Source of the DNA: JARRRL01 sp037380725
Lineage (GTDB): Bacteria > Pseudomonadota > Gammaproteobacteria > Pseudomonadales > JANQJO01
Assembly (NCBI GenBank): GCA_037380725.1
Contig: JARRRL010000276.1
Coordinates: 1-5,032, forward strand
Reading direction: 5' to 3'
DNA length: 5,032 nt
Made by a program: the position numbers and the translations under genes. Each line of letters begins with the position of its first letter. Position 1 is the first letter of the stretch. Positions 4,916-5,032 of the stretch are shown here, piece by piece. The notes under the pieces were generated by a model. The model saw only the letters and a program-made list of their open reading frames with translations. It was not told the DNA's origin and ran no database searches.

Positions 4916-4944
4916 AGCAATAGGAATCATTCTCATACGTATGA
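4916..4944 (+). promoter_or_regulatory. Fur-box-like element with adjoining 12-bp palindrome upstream of sodB
   Basis: AGCAATAGGAATCATTCTC (4916-4934) matches 12 of 19 positions of the classical Fur consensus GATAATGATAATCATTATC. The right half, AATCATTCTCAT (reverse ATGAGAATGATT), is close to typical gammaproteobacterial Fur half-sites. A perfect palindrome, TCATACGTATGA, overlaps its end (4933-4944). The element sits 47-75 bp before the sodB start, a position where it would overlap or adjoin the promoter. Fe-SOD genes are classically iron-controlled, often through a Fur-repressed small RNA; a direct site is an inference from this match. Confidence 0.5.
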
Positions 4945-4990
4945 AAACGGCAATTTATTTTCTGGCCAGTTTACCTTTCAGGAGAATCTT

Positions 4991-5032
4991 ATGGCTTTTG
5001 AATTACCCGCTCTACCCTGGGCTGAAGACGCC
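4991..5032 (+). CDS. sodB: Superoxide dismutase [Fe], N-terminal fragment cut by the window edge
   Basis: Fe-superoxide dismutase converts superoxide to oxygen and hydrogen peroxide in the cytoplasm, using one iron per subunit. Only the first 14 codons are present, MAFELPALPWAEDA, which closely match the highly conserved start of gammaproteobacterial SodB (MAFELPALPYAKDAL type). The ATG is preceded by AGGAG at 4980-4984, six bases upstream, a strong ribosome binding site. The metal ligands (His, His, Asp, His) lie beyond the window and cannot be checked. It is divergent from the zrgA-like gene, with a Fur-like element in the spacer. The short visible length limits confidence, but the start is very characteristic. 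Confidence 0.88.
   Translation, partial: MAFELPALPWAEDA

Overview
The window looks like a stretch of a gammaproteobacterial chromosome. The evidence is the Fe-superoxide dismutase start at the right edge, the DUF2796/ZrgA-type protein next to it, a proteobacterial bPH2 membrane protein, and AGGA-type ribosome binding sites. The acyl-CoA-binding protein is an uncommon bacterial gene that also occurs in some gammaproteobacteria. The genus cannot be fixed from the sequence alone; a marine or environmental lineage is only a guess.

Left part (1-870) is accessory and decayed. A visibly AT-rich orphan gene (35-496, minus) lies just downstream of what looks like the last residues of another reading frame. 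That frame abuts a short, multiply frameshifted remnant of an IS3-family transposase (577-794). The remnant ends at a perfect 12-bp-stem palindrome (791-818) of a REP-like type.

The middle (873-2731) holds three intact genes. A ZIP-type metal transporter with altered metal-ligand positions (minus) is divergent from an acyl-CoA-binding protein (plus). The latter ends in a tandem 16-bp repeat and a strong intrinsic terminator, whose T-run overlaps the stop codon of a convergent two-TM PH-domain (bPH2) protein (minus).

The right part (2732-5032) begins with an ArsC/Spx-family reading frame that has lost its start codon and the CxxC active-site segment (about 3021-3347). It converges on a small unrecognised four-cysteine protein (3411-3686, minus). 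A gene-poor stretch follows, then a ZrgA/DUF2796 zinc-uptake-related secreted protein (4005-4751, minus). This is divergent from the first 14 codons of sodB (4991 onward). The 239-bp divergent spacer carries a 20-bp tandem repeat close to the zrgA-like start, and a Fur-box-like element plus a 12-bp palindrome close to sodB.

No operon-level system is apparent: nearly every gene is monocistronic and neighbours alternate in strand. The only theme is metal and redox biology (ZIP transporter, ZrgA-like protein, Fe-SOD, relic thiol reductase). I did not find a clear new multi-gene system. The most rewarding spots are the ligand-altered ZIP protein, the active-site-deleted ArsC-like frame, the sodB/zrgA-like control region, and the IS relic next to the orphan gene.
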